In this document: positions 1-7,796 of the stretch, one piece after another
Layout: each line of letters opens with the position of its first letter
How positions within the stretch are numbered: position 1 is the stretch's first letter
Assembly (NCBI GenBank): GCA_031296915.1
Contig: JAVDPC010000019.1
Coordinates: 62,001 to 126,000 of the forward strand
Source: Cerasicoccus frondis
Lineage (GTDB): Bacteria; Verrucomicrobiota; Verrucomicrobiia; Opitutales; Cerasicoccaceae
Direction: 5' to 3'
DNA: 64,000 bases
The notes under the pieces: model-generated
The model's input: the letters and a program-made list of their open reading frames with translations, nothing else
The model's database searches: none
Told to the model about the DNA's origin: nothing
Made by a program: the position numbers and the translations under genes

Positions 1-1
1 T

Positions 2-301
2 CGGGCAAGCCGCTGGCTGTCGCAGAAATTAACACGCAAAGGCAATGTGGAGAAATTCCGCCAACTAACGGCGAACCGTTCCCAACCAGTCGTCTATCGA
101 GACGCGTCCAACGCTTCTTATCAGGACTTCTTGTCACTGATCCAAAACGCAGCCGAAATCCATACCAACCGTCTGCATGTTTTTATTCTGGGGGCGATGC
201 TCGGCAAACCAATCTTCGTCTACGACACCCCGGCTCACAAACTGGAAAACATCTATCGGGCGAGCATGGAGCCCTGGCTCCAAAACTGCGAATTCGTGTG
301 A
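2..301 (+). CDS. Polysaccharide pyruvyl transferase-like protein, C-terminal part (5' end outside window)
   Basis: The reading frame is open from the first bases of the window (frame starting at position 2) to a TGA at 299-301, so the gene begins to the left of the window and only about 99 residues are visible. A GTG at 47 is an internal codon, not a credible start. The end of the protein has the pattern I-H-T-N-R-L-H, then a short helix, then LGKPIFVYD and a K-x-x-x-I-Y-x-x-S segment. This fits the C-terminal sugar-nucleotide binding half of the polysaccharide pyruvyl transferase family, where an RLH-x-x-x-x-x-x-x-GKP motif followed by a Lys is typical. Enzymes of this type modify exopolysaccharide or cell-wall glycans. 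The family assignment rests on one motif block and is moderately sure. It converges on the PEP-CTERM gene with a 44-bp gap. Confidence 0.55.
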   Translation, partial: RASRWLSQKLTRKGNVEKFRQLTANRSQPVVYRDASNASYQDFLSLIQNAAEIHTNRLHVFILGAMLGKPIFVYDTPAHKLENIYRASMEPWLQNCEFV

Positions 302-345
302 TGCAGCCGAAGCAATCATTTGCCTAAGCCAGCGACTACCCGACG

Positions 346-1518
346 TTATCCTTGGCGATTGCGGCGACGCCAAATAACCAACGCGAGCCCCGCGAATCCA
401 ACCAGCATTGCGTAATGCTCTGGCTCCGGCACGGAGGTCGGATCGATGACCCGCATTGCGTGACTGAAGTTCGTGTAGAACCAAGTATCCTCCTGGAAAG
501 GCAAGATCTCCACGCCCGGCGGCGCTAGCTCTCCGTTCGCATCCAAAATGGCCGGTAGATTGTCATGACTACTGATGACTAAGGGAATGTCCGAAGCGGA
601 GCCATCTTCCAGCGTGCCATAAATCCCCAGCCACATAACGACATGGGAAATATACACCTCGTCTTGCTCATTATGGGAGAACATGAAGAGCAGGTCGCCA
701 GGGCGGAACATGCCGATCAACCCCTGCAGCGACCCCGCCGCATTGGTATCACCGCTCACGTAATTCGGGCCATTGATGAAGCCAGGTTCGATGTATTCTC
801 CATCTGGTGCGATAATCGGGTTGTTCGTGAGCGCGCCAACTTCCTCATCCCCCAGAGCACCGACGGCCGAAACCATCTGAATGCCGAGCGCCACGTTGTA
901 AATGTAGGACGCGAAATTACTGCAATCAATGCCAGCCGTGCCTTTTCCGTATTCATCGAGCCAAGGATTGGGCATCGTCCCCCCGCCAGATACATTTAAT
1001 GGAGTCGTATCGCTTACCGGATTCCAGTCCCAATAATTCGGCGCGCCTTGCACTGAGGAATAGCCATGCGCGTAGGGGTTCCAAGTCGGGTTGTGGTGGT
1101 GCTGGTAGGGCGTGCCAATGAGACTGCTCGCCACACTGATCACCCGCTGCTGTTGATAAGTAACGGCATCCACGCCCAATGGAGCACTGGGAATCACGCC
1201 ACCGTTAATCACCTGCCGTGTAGGTAAGTTGAGCGTGTGCGCAGGCGTGTCAGTGCTGTAAAGCTGCGGAACCGACACCCCCCACTCCTTGCTGCTGCCT
1301 ACCCAGTTGGCGCTATTGTAATCATACCAATCGTCTGTCCCCGGCGTCGAATGCGCATTGACCAAGTCGATCCGCCCTGAAATATCCGCCGTCCAACTGC
1401 CTATATCCGCATCGAGCGTAATGGCATAGGGCGACGTATAACTCTGCCCGTGAACAACAACGGAAACCAAACCAACAATTCCTATCAAACAAACAGTAGC
1501 ACGCATGGGTATAATCAT
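346..1518 (-). CDS. PEP-CTERM-anchored protein with NlpC/P60-like (Cys/His) domain
   Basis: A secreted, surface-sorted protein of 390 residues. Start: the frame is open to 1563, but ATG at 1518-1516 is chosen because GGGGAG lies 6 nt upstream and a signal peptide (MIIPMRA, then a hydrophobic run ending VVHGQ) begins there. The middle carries an NlpC/P60-like arrangement: a helix beginning around 118, Cys199 in GIDCSNFASYIYN, His292 in ISHVVMWLG preceded by GDLLF, and a possible third polar residue His318. Papain-fold cell-wall hydrolases use such a Cys-His-polar triad. The last 26 residues are a PEP-CTERM tail: VPEPE, a hydrophobic helix, then RRRNR. These tails are cut and sorted by an exosortase, normally in exopolysaccharide-producing bacteria. 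Function on peptidoglycan is inference; an amide bond in another polymer is possible. Confidence 0.7.
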   Translation of the reverse strand: MIIPMRATVCLIGIVGLVSVVVHGQSYTSPYAITLDADIGSWTADISGRIDLVNAHSTPGTDDWYDYNSANWVGSSKEWGVSVPQLYSTDTPAHTLNLPTRQVINGGVIPSAPLGVDAVTYQQQRVISVASSLIGTPYQHHHNPTWNPYAHGYSSVQGAPNYWDWNPVSDTTPLNVSGGGTMPNPWLDEYGKGTAGIDCSNFASYIYNVALGIQMVSAVGALGDEEVGALTNNPIIAPDGEYIEPGFINGPNYVSGDTNAAGSLQGLIGMFRPGDLLFMFSHNEQDEVYISHVVMWLGIYGTLEDGSASDIPLVISSHDNLPAILDANGELAPPGVEILPFQEDTWFYTNFSHAMRVIDPTSVPEPEHYAMLVGFAGLALVIWRRRNRQG

Positions 1519-1668
1519 GAACGCTCCCCATTTTTCAGTCAAGAACACCCTAACCTCCTCCAATAAAATATTCAGCAGTCCATTGTGCGGGCGCTTTTCA
1601 TCAAAGGGTCAGGTCGTGCGTTCAAATCAAAGTAGTTGATTACGTCATTGTAAGCTTGTTCCACCCGC

Positions 1669-1700
1669 AAAAAAGCCGCCGGGATCATCCGGCGGCTTTC
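1669..1700 (-). terminator. Rho-independent terminator downstream of the 1724-2815 gene
   Basis: Read on the minus strand, an 8-bp GC-rich perfect stem (GCCGCCGG with CCGGCGGC, flanked by A-T pairs) and a 6-nt loop are followed by TTTTTT. It lies 24 bp past the stop codon of the H1-tail protein gene. Confidence 0.85.
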
Positions 1701-1723
1701 GCGTGAAAAGTATCAAGTTAAAG

Positions 1724-2815
1724 TTACTTCTTCTTTTTCTTGGAAACCTTAGATGCGGCCTTCTTGGCAGCCTTCTTAGCGGCAACCTTTTTTACGGCAG
1801 CTTGCTTCGGCTCTTCCTTTTTGGCTTCAACCTTCTTCGGAGCAGCCTTGGCTTCTTCTTTCTTCGGCTCAGCCTTCTTGACTTCAACCTTCGCAGGTTC
1901 GGCCTTGGCGGCAGGCTTGGCGGCTTCCTTGTTCACGACCGGAGCGGCAACCTTCTTAGCTACGGCGACCTTCTTCTCCTGCGTCGGGCCATCCTTCAGC
2001 GCGGCCTTGGCCAGAGTTGGTTCCTTAACGGAAACCTTGGCAGTCACCTGAGCAACCGGAGCATTGAAGGCATCAGCTACAGCGCCGCCCACCGGAGGCA
2101 GTTCGATGGCGGTTTCGCCAACGATACGGTCACGCACGAGGTAGCCAGCCGGAGTCCACTCACGCAGCACCACTGCGGGGAAGAACTTGCCCGTCGGGTA
2201 GTTCGGGTAGCCATTGAACTCAATGCTGGAAGAAACTTCGCCGCCTTGAGCGGAGATGTACTCGACGCCACCGAGGTGGAAATCGCTGCCAGTGAAGCCG
2301 CCTGGGTTGGCGAGAGCCCAAAGCTCAACGACGAGGGAGCCGCTGGTCGTGCCAGATACGCGGGGGTTGCTGACGCCGGCTACGGAAGCTGAGAAGCCAT
2401 CGCTGCTGAGCTTAGCGGCGGCAGGCTGGACGAGCTGCGGATGGTAGAAGTCCACCAGGTCAGGCATCACCACGATATCGTCGTAGGAGCCGGACTCGCC
2501 AGCGCGCGTCACGACAAGCGCGATGGTGTAAAGGCCACGTACGCTGTCCGCGAGGGCTGCGTCGAGGGAAATGAATTCGAGATAGTAGCCACCGTAGAGG
2601 GTCTGCGTCTCGGCCTCGGCCAAAAGCACACCGTCGATTTCGTCACCGGTCGGGGCGCCGTAGAGGGCCCATACCTGCAAACGCGGGGTGCTGGCTTCGC
2701 CGTAGTTGTCCAGACGGCCAACATAGATGGAAGCGCTGTCACCGTTGATGACAACACTGCTGTGGCCGCCGAACTGGAAGCCACTTTCTTGGGATTTTCT
2801 GCTGCTTGTGATCAT
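1724..2815 (-). CDS. Duplicated beta-rich domain protein with histone H1-like Lys/Ala/Pro tail
   Basis: A 363-residue protein not recognised as a known family over its full length. Residues about 18-120 and 138-245 look like two diverged copies of one beta-rich domain: both contain a SAS-[IV] start, then an L-x-[LV]-x-[LV]-WAL strand about 20 residues on, and end in a VV-x-R-like strand. From about residue 258 the composition changes to Lys, Ala, Glu and Pro, with many KKVA, KKAA, AKPA and KKEE units, ending in KKKKK. Such tails occur in bacterial histone H1-like proteins (Hc1/AlgP type) and bind DNA or other polyanions. No signal peptide or membrane segment is visible, so the protein is probably cytoplasmic. 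A role in nucleoid binding is inference from composition. It is alone on its strand and ends at a strong terminator. Confidence 0.7.
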   Translation of the reverse strand: MITSSRKSQESGFQFGGHSSVVINGDSASIYVGRLDNYGEASTPRLQVWALYGAPTGDEIDGVLLAEAETQTLYGGYYLEFISLDAALADSVRGLYTIALVVTRAGESGSYDDIVVMPDLVDFYHPQLVQPAAAKLSSDGFSASVAGVSNPRVSGTTSGSLVVELWALANPGGFTGSDFHLGGVEYISAQGGEVSSSIEFNGYPNYPTGKFFPAVVLREWTPAGYLVRDRIVGETAIELPPVGGAVADAFNAPVAQVTAKVSVKEPTLAKAALKDGPTQEKKVAVAKKVAAPVVNKEAAKPAAKAEPAKVEVKKAEPKKEEAKAAPKKVEAKKEEPKQAAVKKVAAKKAAKKAASKVSKKKKK

Positions 2816-2921
2816 TTTCGTTTGGGTTTCTGATAGGCTGAGACTGCGATTAACCCGGTAGTCAGTACAATGATGGTTTGTTGAGGATCAGCCTAAAAAG
2901 AGTCTTGGGATTTGTCTTATC

Positions 2922-3014
2922 AACCGCAGAGAACGCGGAGAGCGCAGAGCCTTGCTGGCTCATCGAGTAAATAAAAAAAGAATACTCTGCGTTCTCCGCG
3001 TCCTCCACGGTTAA
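2922..3014. repeat. Palindromic CTCTGCG/TTCTCCGCG dispersed repeat
   Basis: Two arms face each other. One (2922-2949) has the order AACCGCAGAGAACGCGGAG then AGCGCAGAG; the other (2984-3014) has ACTCTGCGTTCTCCGCG then TCCTCCACGGTTAA. The arms are near-complementary over about 25 bases with a spacer of about 34 bases. The same word family recurs at 45168-45201. It lies just past the stop of the transglutaminase gene and could fold as a hairpin in its transcript. Similar words rich in CTCTGCG/CTCCGCG recur in several bacterial phyla, including planctomycetes and verrucomicrobia. Confidence 0.65.
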
Positions 3015-3021
3015 AATTCAA

Positions 3022-6000
3022 TTAGAGGTTATTGAGGGTTTGGGGTTGGCGCAGGTCGAGCGTCATCGGGAAATCGATGGAGTGCTTTTCGCGGCGCGAC
3101 ATGGTTTGAGCGCCCGGCGTGTGGCCGATCTTCTCAAAGCGGCTCAGGCGACGGCTTTCCGCCGCCAGGGCGTTGACCGGGAAGTCGTCGTAGCCACGGC
3201 CACCCGGGTGGGTGATGTGGTGACGGCAACCGCCGATGCTGGTGTTGTTCCAGATGTCTACGAGGTCAAACGTGAGTGGCGAGTCGATGGTGATCGTCGG
3301 GTGCAGGGCCGAAGGCGGCTGCCACGCGCGGAAACGCACGCCAGCGACGTATTCGCCTTCCACGCCGCCCGGAGTTAGCGGCACCTTGTAGCCGTTGCAA
3401 TACAGGGCGTAGCGCTCGGGGATGAAGTTTTCGATCTTCACCTGCACGCGCTCCACGGAGGAGTCCACGTAGCGCGCGGTGCCCTGCCCTGTGGCTTCTT
3501 CGCCGAGGGTCAGCCATGGCTCGAGCGCCTGGCGAATTTCCATGCGCATGCCGTTGTAGCTCACTTCGCCAAACTTCGGGAAGCGGAACTCCAAATGCGG
3601 CGCAAACCAGTCGATGTTGAACGGCATGCCCCACTCCTTGAGGTCTTCCAGCACTTCGCTGAAGTCGCGGAAATTCCAGTGCGGCAGCATCCAGCGGTCG
3701 TGCAACTGCGTGCCCCAACGGACAAGGCGCTCCGGCTCGTAAGGGTTATCCCAGAAGCGGTTGATCAGCGCGCGAAGCAGCAGGTGCTGCGTGAGCGACA
3801 TGCGAGCGTGCGGCGGCATTTCGTAGCCACGCATTTCCAGCAGACCCAGGCGGCCCGTGTAGCTGTCCGGCGAGTAAAGTTTGTCGATGCAGAACTCGGC
3901 GCGGTGGGTGTTGCCGGTCAAGTCGGTGAGCAAGTTGCGGAAGATGCGGTCGACGAGCCATGGCGGGCATTGCTTGCCGTTTTGCATCTGCGCGTCGAGT
4001 TCGCGCATCGCGATCTCCATTTCGTAAAGCGAGTCATTGCGCGCTTCATCGATACGCGGCGCCTGCGAAGTCGGCCCAATAAACTTACCGCTGAACACGT
4101 AGCTGAGCGACGGGTGCTGGTGCCAGTAGGCGATCAGCGAGGACAAGAGCTTCGGGTTGCGCAGGATGGGTGAATCCTTCGGCAAGTCGCCACCGCAGAC
4201 AATGTGGTTGCCCCCGCCGGTGCCGGTGTGCGTGCCGTCCTGGTCGAACTTGTTCGCGCCGAGGCGGCAATGCTTCGCCGCTTCGTAAAGGAACTCCGTC
4301 TTTTCGACGAGGTGCGCCCAGTCGCTCGAAGGCTGGACGTTGACTTCGACCACGCCGGGGTCCGGGGTGATCTTGATGCTTTCCAAACGGCGGTCAAGCG
4401 GCGGCAGGTAGCCTTCGATCACGACTGGCATGTTGAGCTCGCCGGCGGTCGTTTCGATCGCGGTCAACAGGTCGATGTAGTCTTCGATCGACGGCGTCGG
4501 CGGCATGAAGACGAACAGGTTACCCTCGCGTGCTTCGACGCACAGTGCGGTGCGGATGATCCACGGCGCGGTGGTGTTGTCCAGCGGCGTGGTGTCCGGG
4601 CGCTGCATCGTCTCGGGACGCGGGCGCATGTGGACTGGGATTTGCCAGGTGCCGGGGGTCGCGCCAAAAGATTTCCCCGGACCAAAGCGGCGCATGTAGT
4701 CTTCCCAAGGGTCAAAACGGTCGCTCTGGGGCACGTTTTGCAGACCACCAGCGCGGGAATGGGGACCACTGCCCAGGTCGCCTGCGGAGGCGCCGTCGCG
4801 GCGGTATTGGCTGGCCAGCGCATCGTAGTCCGGCAGCGGCGGCGCGTCTTCCGGCATCGGCGCTTCACCCATGAAGCGGTAGTCTGTCGGCGCTTGCCAA
4901 GGCATGGAGTCCAGCGGCAGGCGCAGGCCCATGGGCGAGTCACCCGGGAAGAGGAACAACGTTTCCGGACGCAGGAACCACGGACCGGTCAACCACGCGT
5001 AGCGGCCATTGACCCAGCCACGCTCGATCGGCAACGCGCAGCCGATGACCTTCTTCAGCCCTTGCTCGAAGACCTTGGCCAAGCGCGTGCGCTCTTCCAC
5101 GTCTTCGATTTTGTTTTGCAGCGGGTTGACGTTGGTCGGCAGGCGGCGCTCACGCCACATGTAATACCAGGCGTCTTCATAGCCGTCCATGGCCATGTTC
5201 GGGTCGAGGTTCAGCTTCTCACAAAGGAGATTCATGAACGTGCGCGACTCGACCTCGGTGAAGCCGTAGTCCTTGCGGAGGTCCGCCAAAAGCGCGGGGT
5301 CCTTCCAAATCGTTTGGCCGTCCTTGCGCCAAATGCAGGAGTAAGACCAGCGCGGCAAAGATTCGCTTGGATACCACTTGCCCTGACCGTAGTGCAGGAA
5401 GCCGCCCTTACCATACTTCGCGAAGAGGCGCTTGAGCAGGTCTTCGGACTTGTTGCGCTTGTCGAGGCCAACGGCGGAAATGGTCCACTCTTCGCTCTCA
5501 AAGTCGTCGATGGACACGAAGGTCGGCTCACCGCCCATAGTCAGGCGGATGTCCTTGGCGTCCATGTCCTTGTCGATCTCGGCGCCCAGCTCGACGATGT
5601 CTTTCCATTGCTCGTCGTTGTAGGGATAGGTCACGCGCGGTGTTTCGTGCACGCGCTGAATCCACATTTCGTGCTCGAAGTCGTCCTTGACCTTCTGGCC
5701 CTCGTCAACGGAGAAACCGCCGGTGATCGGCGCTGCGGTGCGCGGGTCCGGAGTCGCTGCCAGCGGGATGTGGCCTTCGCCGCAGAACAGGCCGGAAGTC
5801 GAGTCGAGGCCAACCCAACCAGCGCCTGGCAAGTAAACTTCGGTCCAGGCGTGCAGGTCGCAGATATCCTCTTCCACGCCAGATGGACCGTCGATGGCCT
5901 TTTCGTCCGCACGCAGCTGAATAGAGTAACCAGATGTAAAGCGCGCGGCAATGCCCAGGTGGCGCAAGATGTTGACGAACAACCACGTAAAGTCGCGGCA

Positions 6001-6537
6001 GGAACCGATGCCGAGCTCGAGGGTTTCCTCGGGCTCTTGGACGCCCGGGTCCATGCGCAGCGTGTATTTCAGCTCGCTGTTGATGCGTTGGTTCAGTTCG
6101 ACCAGGAAGTCGATCGTCTGCTTTTTGCTACGGTCAACGGAGTCGACCCACTTTTGCAGGAGCGGGCCAGGCTTCTCTGTTTTCAGGTATGGCTTGAGGT
6201 CGTGCTCGGTGGCGTCGCTGTACTCGATCGGGTAATGCTCGGCATTGGTGTCGAGGAAGAAGTCGAACGGGTTGAACGCCTCCATGCGAACCGTCAAGTC
6301 GACGATCACCTCGAACAGGTCGGTCTTCTCGGGAAAGGCGACGCGGGCCAGGTAGTTGCTGAAGGGGTCCTGTTGCCAGTTGACCCATTGGCCCTCGGGC
6401 TCGATTCGCATCGAATAAGCAACGATTTGTGAGCGGCAGTGAGGCGCCGGACGTAGGCGCACAACCTGCGGCCCCATCGTCACTAGCTGATCGTAACGGT
6501 AAGAGGTCCGGTGGAATAATTTGACGTCGATAGCCAT
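3022..6537 (-). CDS. Giant transglutaminase-like protein with DUF2126 C-terminal region
   Basis: A 1171-residue cytoplasmic protein. The N-terminal 110 residues form the bacterial transglutaminase-like N domain (HRTSYRYD). Next is the papain-like transglutaminase core with its triad visible: Cys180 in GIGSCRDFTWL, His229 in DLHAWTEVYLPGAGW and Asp245 in GLDSTSG. From about 290 to the end the sequence follows the DUF2126 pattern, with DIRLTMGGEPTFVS, HYGQGKWYPSE and a C-terminal THPGGRGYDDFPVN. The length is usual for this fusion. Members are often found near genes for alpha-E domain proteins and circularly permuted ATP-grasp proteins, a group proposed to make or modify a peptide. No such partner is in this window, so the gene stands alone. 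Substrate unknown; the family call is firm. Confidence 0.92.
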   Translation of the reverse strand: MAIDVKLFHRTSYRYDQLVTMGPQVVRLRPAPHCRSQIVAYSMRIEPEGQWVNWQQDPFSNYLARVAFPEKTDLFEVIVDLTVRMEAFNPFDFFLDTNAEHYPIEYSDATEHDLKPYLKTEKPGPLLQKWVDSVDRSKKQTIDFLVELNQRINSELKYTLRMDPGVQEPEETLELGIGSCRDFTWLFVNILRHLGIAARFTSGYSIQLRADEKAIDGPSGVEEDICDLHAWTEVYLPGAGWVGLDSTSGLFCGEGHIPLAATPDPRTAAPITGGFSVDEGQKVKDDFEHEMWIQRVHETPRVTYPYNDEQWKDIVELGAEIDKDMDAKDIRLTMGGEPTFVSIDDFESEEWTISAVGLDKRNKSEDLLKRLFAKYGKGGFLHYGQGKWYPSESLPRWSYSCIWRKDGQTIWKDPALLADLRKDYGFTEVESRTFMNLLCEKLNLDPNMAMDGYEDAWYYMWRERRLPTNVNPLQNKIEDVEERTRLAKVFEQGLKKVIGCALPIERGWVNGRYAWLTGPWFLRPETLFLFPGDSPMGLRLPLDSMPWQAPTDYRFMGEAPMPEDAPPLPDYDALASQYRRDGASAGDLGSGPHSRAGGLQNVPQSDRFDPWEDYMRRFGPGKSFGATPGTWQIPVHMRPRPETMQRPDTTPLDNTTAPWIIRTALCVEAREGNLFVFMPPTPSIEDYIDLLTAIETTAGELNMPVVIEGYLPPLDRRLESIKITPDPGVVEVNVQPSSDWAHLVEKTEFLYEAAKHCRLGANKFDQDGTHTGTGGGNHIVCGGDLPKDSPILRNPKLLSSLIAYWHQHPSLSYVFSGKFIGPTSQAPRIDEARNDSLYEMEIAMRELDAQMQNGKQCPPWLVDRIFRNLLTDLTGNTHRAEFCIDKLYSPDSYTGRLGLLEMRGYEMPPHARMSLTQHLLLRALINRFWDNPYEPERLVRWGTQLHDRWMLPHWNFRDFSEVLEDLKEWGMPFNIDWFAPHLEFRFPKFGEVSYNGMRMEIRQALEPWLTLGEEATGQGTARYVDSSVERVQVKIENFIPERYALYCNGYKVPLTPGGVEGEYVAGVRFRAWQPPSALHPTITIDSPLTFDLVDIWNNTSIGGCRHHITHPGGRGYDDFPVNALAAESRRLSRFEKIGHTPGAQTMSRREKHSIDFPMTLDLRQPQTLNNL

Positions 6538-7391
6538 ATCGCTGTCTTAGAAAAGCAGTTATCAGCCCAAGTCGTGTTCGATCTGATGAACACAACATCG
6601 GGTAGCGTGCAAGTGGGATTTCAGGATTCTGGTGACTAGAAAAGAAGTGAGAGTCAAAGTCGATTGTTCGTATGCGTTAGCTCCAAACAAGCCACTCAAA
6701 AAAACCGCGTAACGTGAATTTCACAACGCCTGTTCGTCAATATCAAAATTTGCACAAACCCCTGAATATTAGTGGTATGAAAAAATTTCATACATAGGCG
6801 GACTTCATCACTATTTTTCTGCATAGCTCCAAATTAGACTGCTTATGATTAGAATTCTCGATGAACTAAAGCTGTTATGTGTTCAACATTAGTGACTTGT
6901 AGCGAAGCATCGTTACCAACCAGCAAACTGACAATCAGAGATTGTTCAGGAAAAGCCCCTCTTTTAGGCTGGGTTGGACTTGGTTGCAGAGCGGTATGCT
7001 GGAGGATGAGTCCCATCAGTCAGCGAAAATTTTAAGCAAAATCAGCCCTCAGCGCAGAAAAACGCCTTAAAATCCCCCATCCCCAAAAACCACTAGTGTT
7101 TTCTGACGAAATGCCCATGGGCAAACTGACAAAACCCACTGGTGTTTTTCGACAGAATGCCCCAGTGTTTTCCGACGCAACCAACCAGTGTTTTCCGACG
7201 CAACTAACCAGTGTTTCCTGACGCAAAACACCTAAGGGTTGTGACACAAAACACTGGGGCATTCTGTCAGAAGACACCGGGGAGTCGCGCCTCCAAAACA
7301 CCAGTGGATTTCAGAGCAAGCACGACGTTTCCACGGTGGAATACGTAATGATGGCGGAAAAATCGCAAAGCGCCCTGCTCAGAGGCTTCAT
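6538..7391. other. 854-bp non-coding region upstream of the metallopeptidase cassette
   Basis: No coding frame here looks real. The first 500 bases are AT-rich and featureless apart from scattered A/T runs. The last third (7091-7268) holds a repeat cluster described separately. An 89-codon open frame on the minus strand across the repeats is unlikely to be a gene, because the 23-bp repeat unit shifts frame at each copy. Promoters for the cassette (rightward) and for the transglutaminase gene (leftward) should lie here, but none is clear enough to place. Confidence 0.6.
7091..7268. repeat. 23-bp tandem repeats inside a perfect 21-bp inverted repeat
   Basis: Three adjoining 23-bp units begin at 7162, 7185 and 7208, each starting CCAGTGTTT and continuing with CCGACGCAA or CTGACGCAA. 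Two looser relatives precede them, near 7091 (CACTAGTGTTTTCTGACGAA) and 7136 (CCCACTGGTGTTTTTCGACA). The block is framed by a perfect 21-bp inverted repeat: 7151-7171 (GACAGAATGCC onward) and 7248-7268 (ending GGCATTCTGTC). There are no spacers between units, so it is not a CRISPR array. It ends 123 bp before the first gene of the cassette. Confidence 0.8.
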
Positions 7392-7796
7392 TTGGATAAA
7401 AAATCAAAAATTACTTGCCCGCATAATCCATCAAAAATATCCATTTCGAACATGGAAATTTCGAACGAAGTTCAAGGCGTCCTGGAGCTAGACATTTCAC
7501 AATTATTCTCAGACATTGGCGCTACGGCGCCTCAGTTTGGCTTTGGAATGGCAGACCAAGATGATGAAGAAAAAGGCCGAACTTGGTTTCAAAGGCACAA
7601 AACCGAGCTCAGAGAGAAAGTCTGTGGCACTTACTTGGCGAAATTGGCCGCCGATGAAAATGGCGGATGGGATCGCGTGTTGATTGTTGCTGGAATCGCT
7701 GATCTAATCGCCAACCGATGCGTCGGAGTTTCTCCTCTTTCCGTAGCCGCCCTGATACTAAAACTTGGCCTAAATTCTTTGTGCCAGCAAAACTAG
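7392..7796 (+). CDS. Small protein of unknown function, first gene of the metallopeptidase cassette
   Basis: A 134-residue protein not recognised. Start: TTG at 7392 is preferred because AGAGG (7381-7385) lies 6 nt upstream; ATG at 7452 is possible but has no ribosome site. The first 50 residues are polar. Residues about 58-80 form a charged helix (EEKGRTWFQRHKTELREKVCG). The end is hydrophobic and regular, with an A-x-L-I-A-N-R-C-V-G segment followed by SVAALILKLGLNSLC, suggesting two packed helices and two Cys. No signal peptide is visible. It overlaps the next gene, by 79 bp if that starts at 7718 or by 16 bp if it starts at 7781, so the two are likely co-translated. A role as an adaptor, sensor or immunity factor for the downstream peptidases is only inference. 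Confidence 0.6.
   Translation: MDKKSKITCPHNPSKISISNMEISNEVQGVLELDISQLFSDIGATAPQFGFGMADQDDEEKGRTWFQRHKTELREKVCGTYLAKLAADENGGWDRVLIVAGIADLIANRCVGVSPLSVAALILKLGLNSLCQQN

Noticed and set aside
4204..6432. Open frame of 742 codons on the plus strand
   Set aside because: It is exactly antisense to the transglutaminase/DUF2126 gene. Its translation is rich in Arg, Val and His without any family motif, an effect of GC-rich codon use on the true strand.
7032..7301. 89-codon frame over the 23-bp repeats on the minus strand
   Set aside because: The unit length is not a multiple of three, so the repeats fall in different frames and no repeated peptide is selected for.
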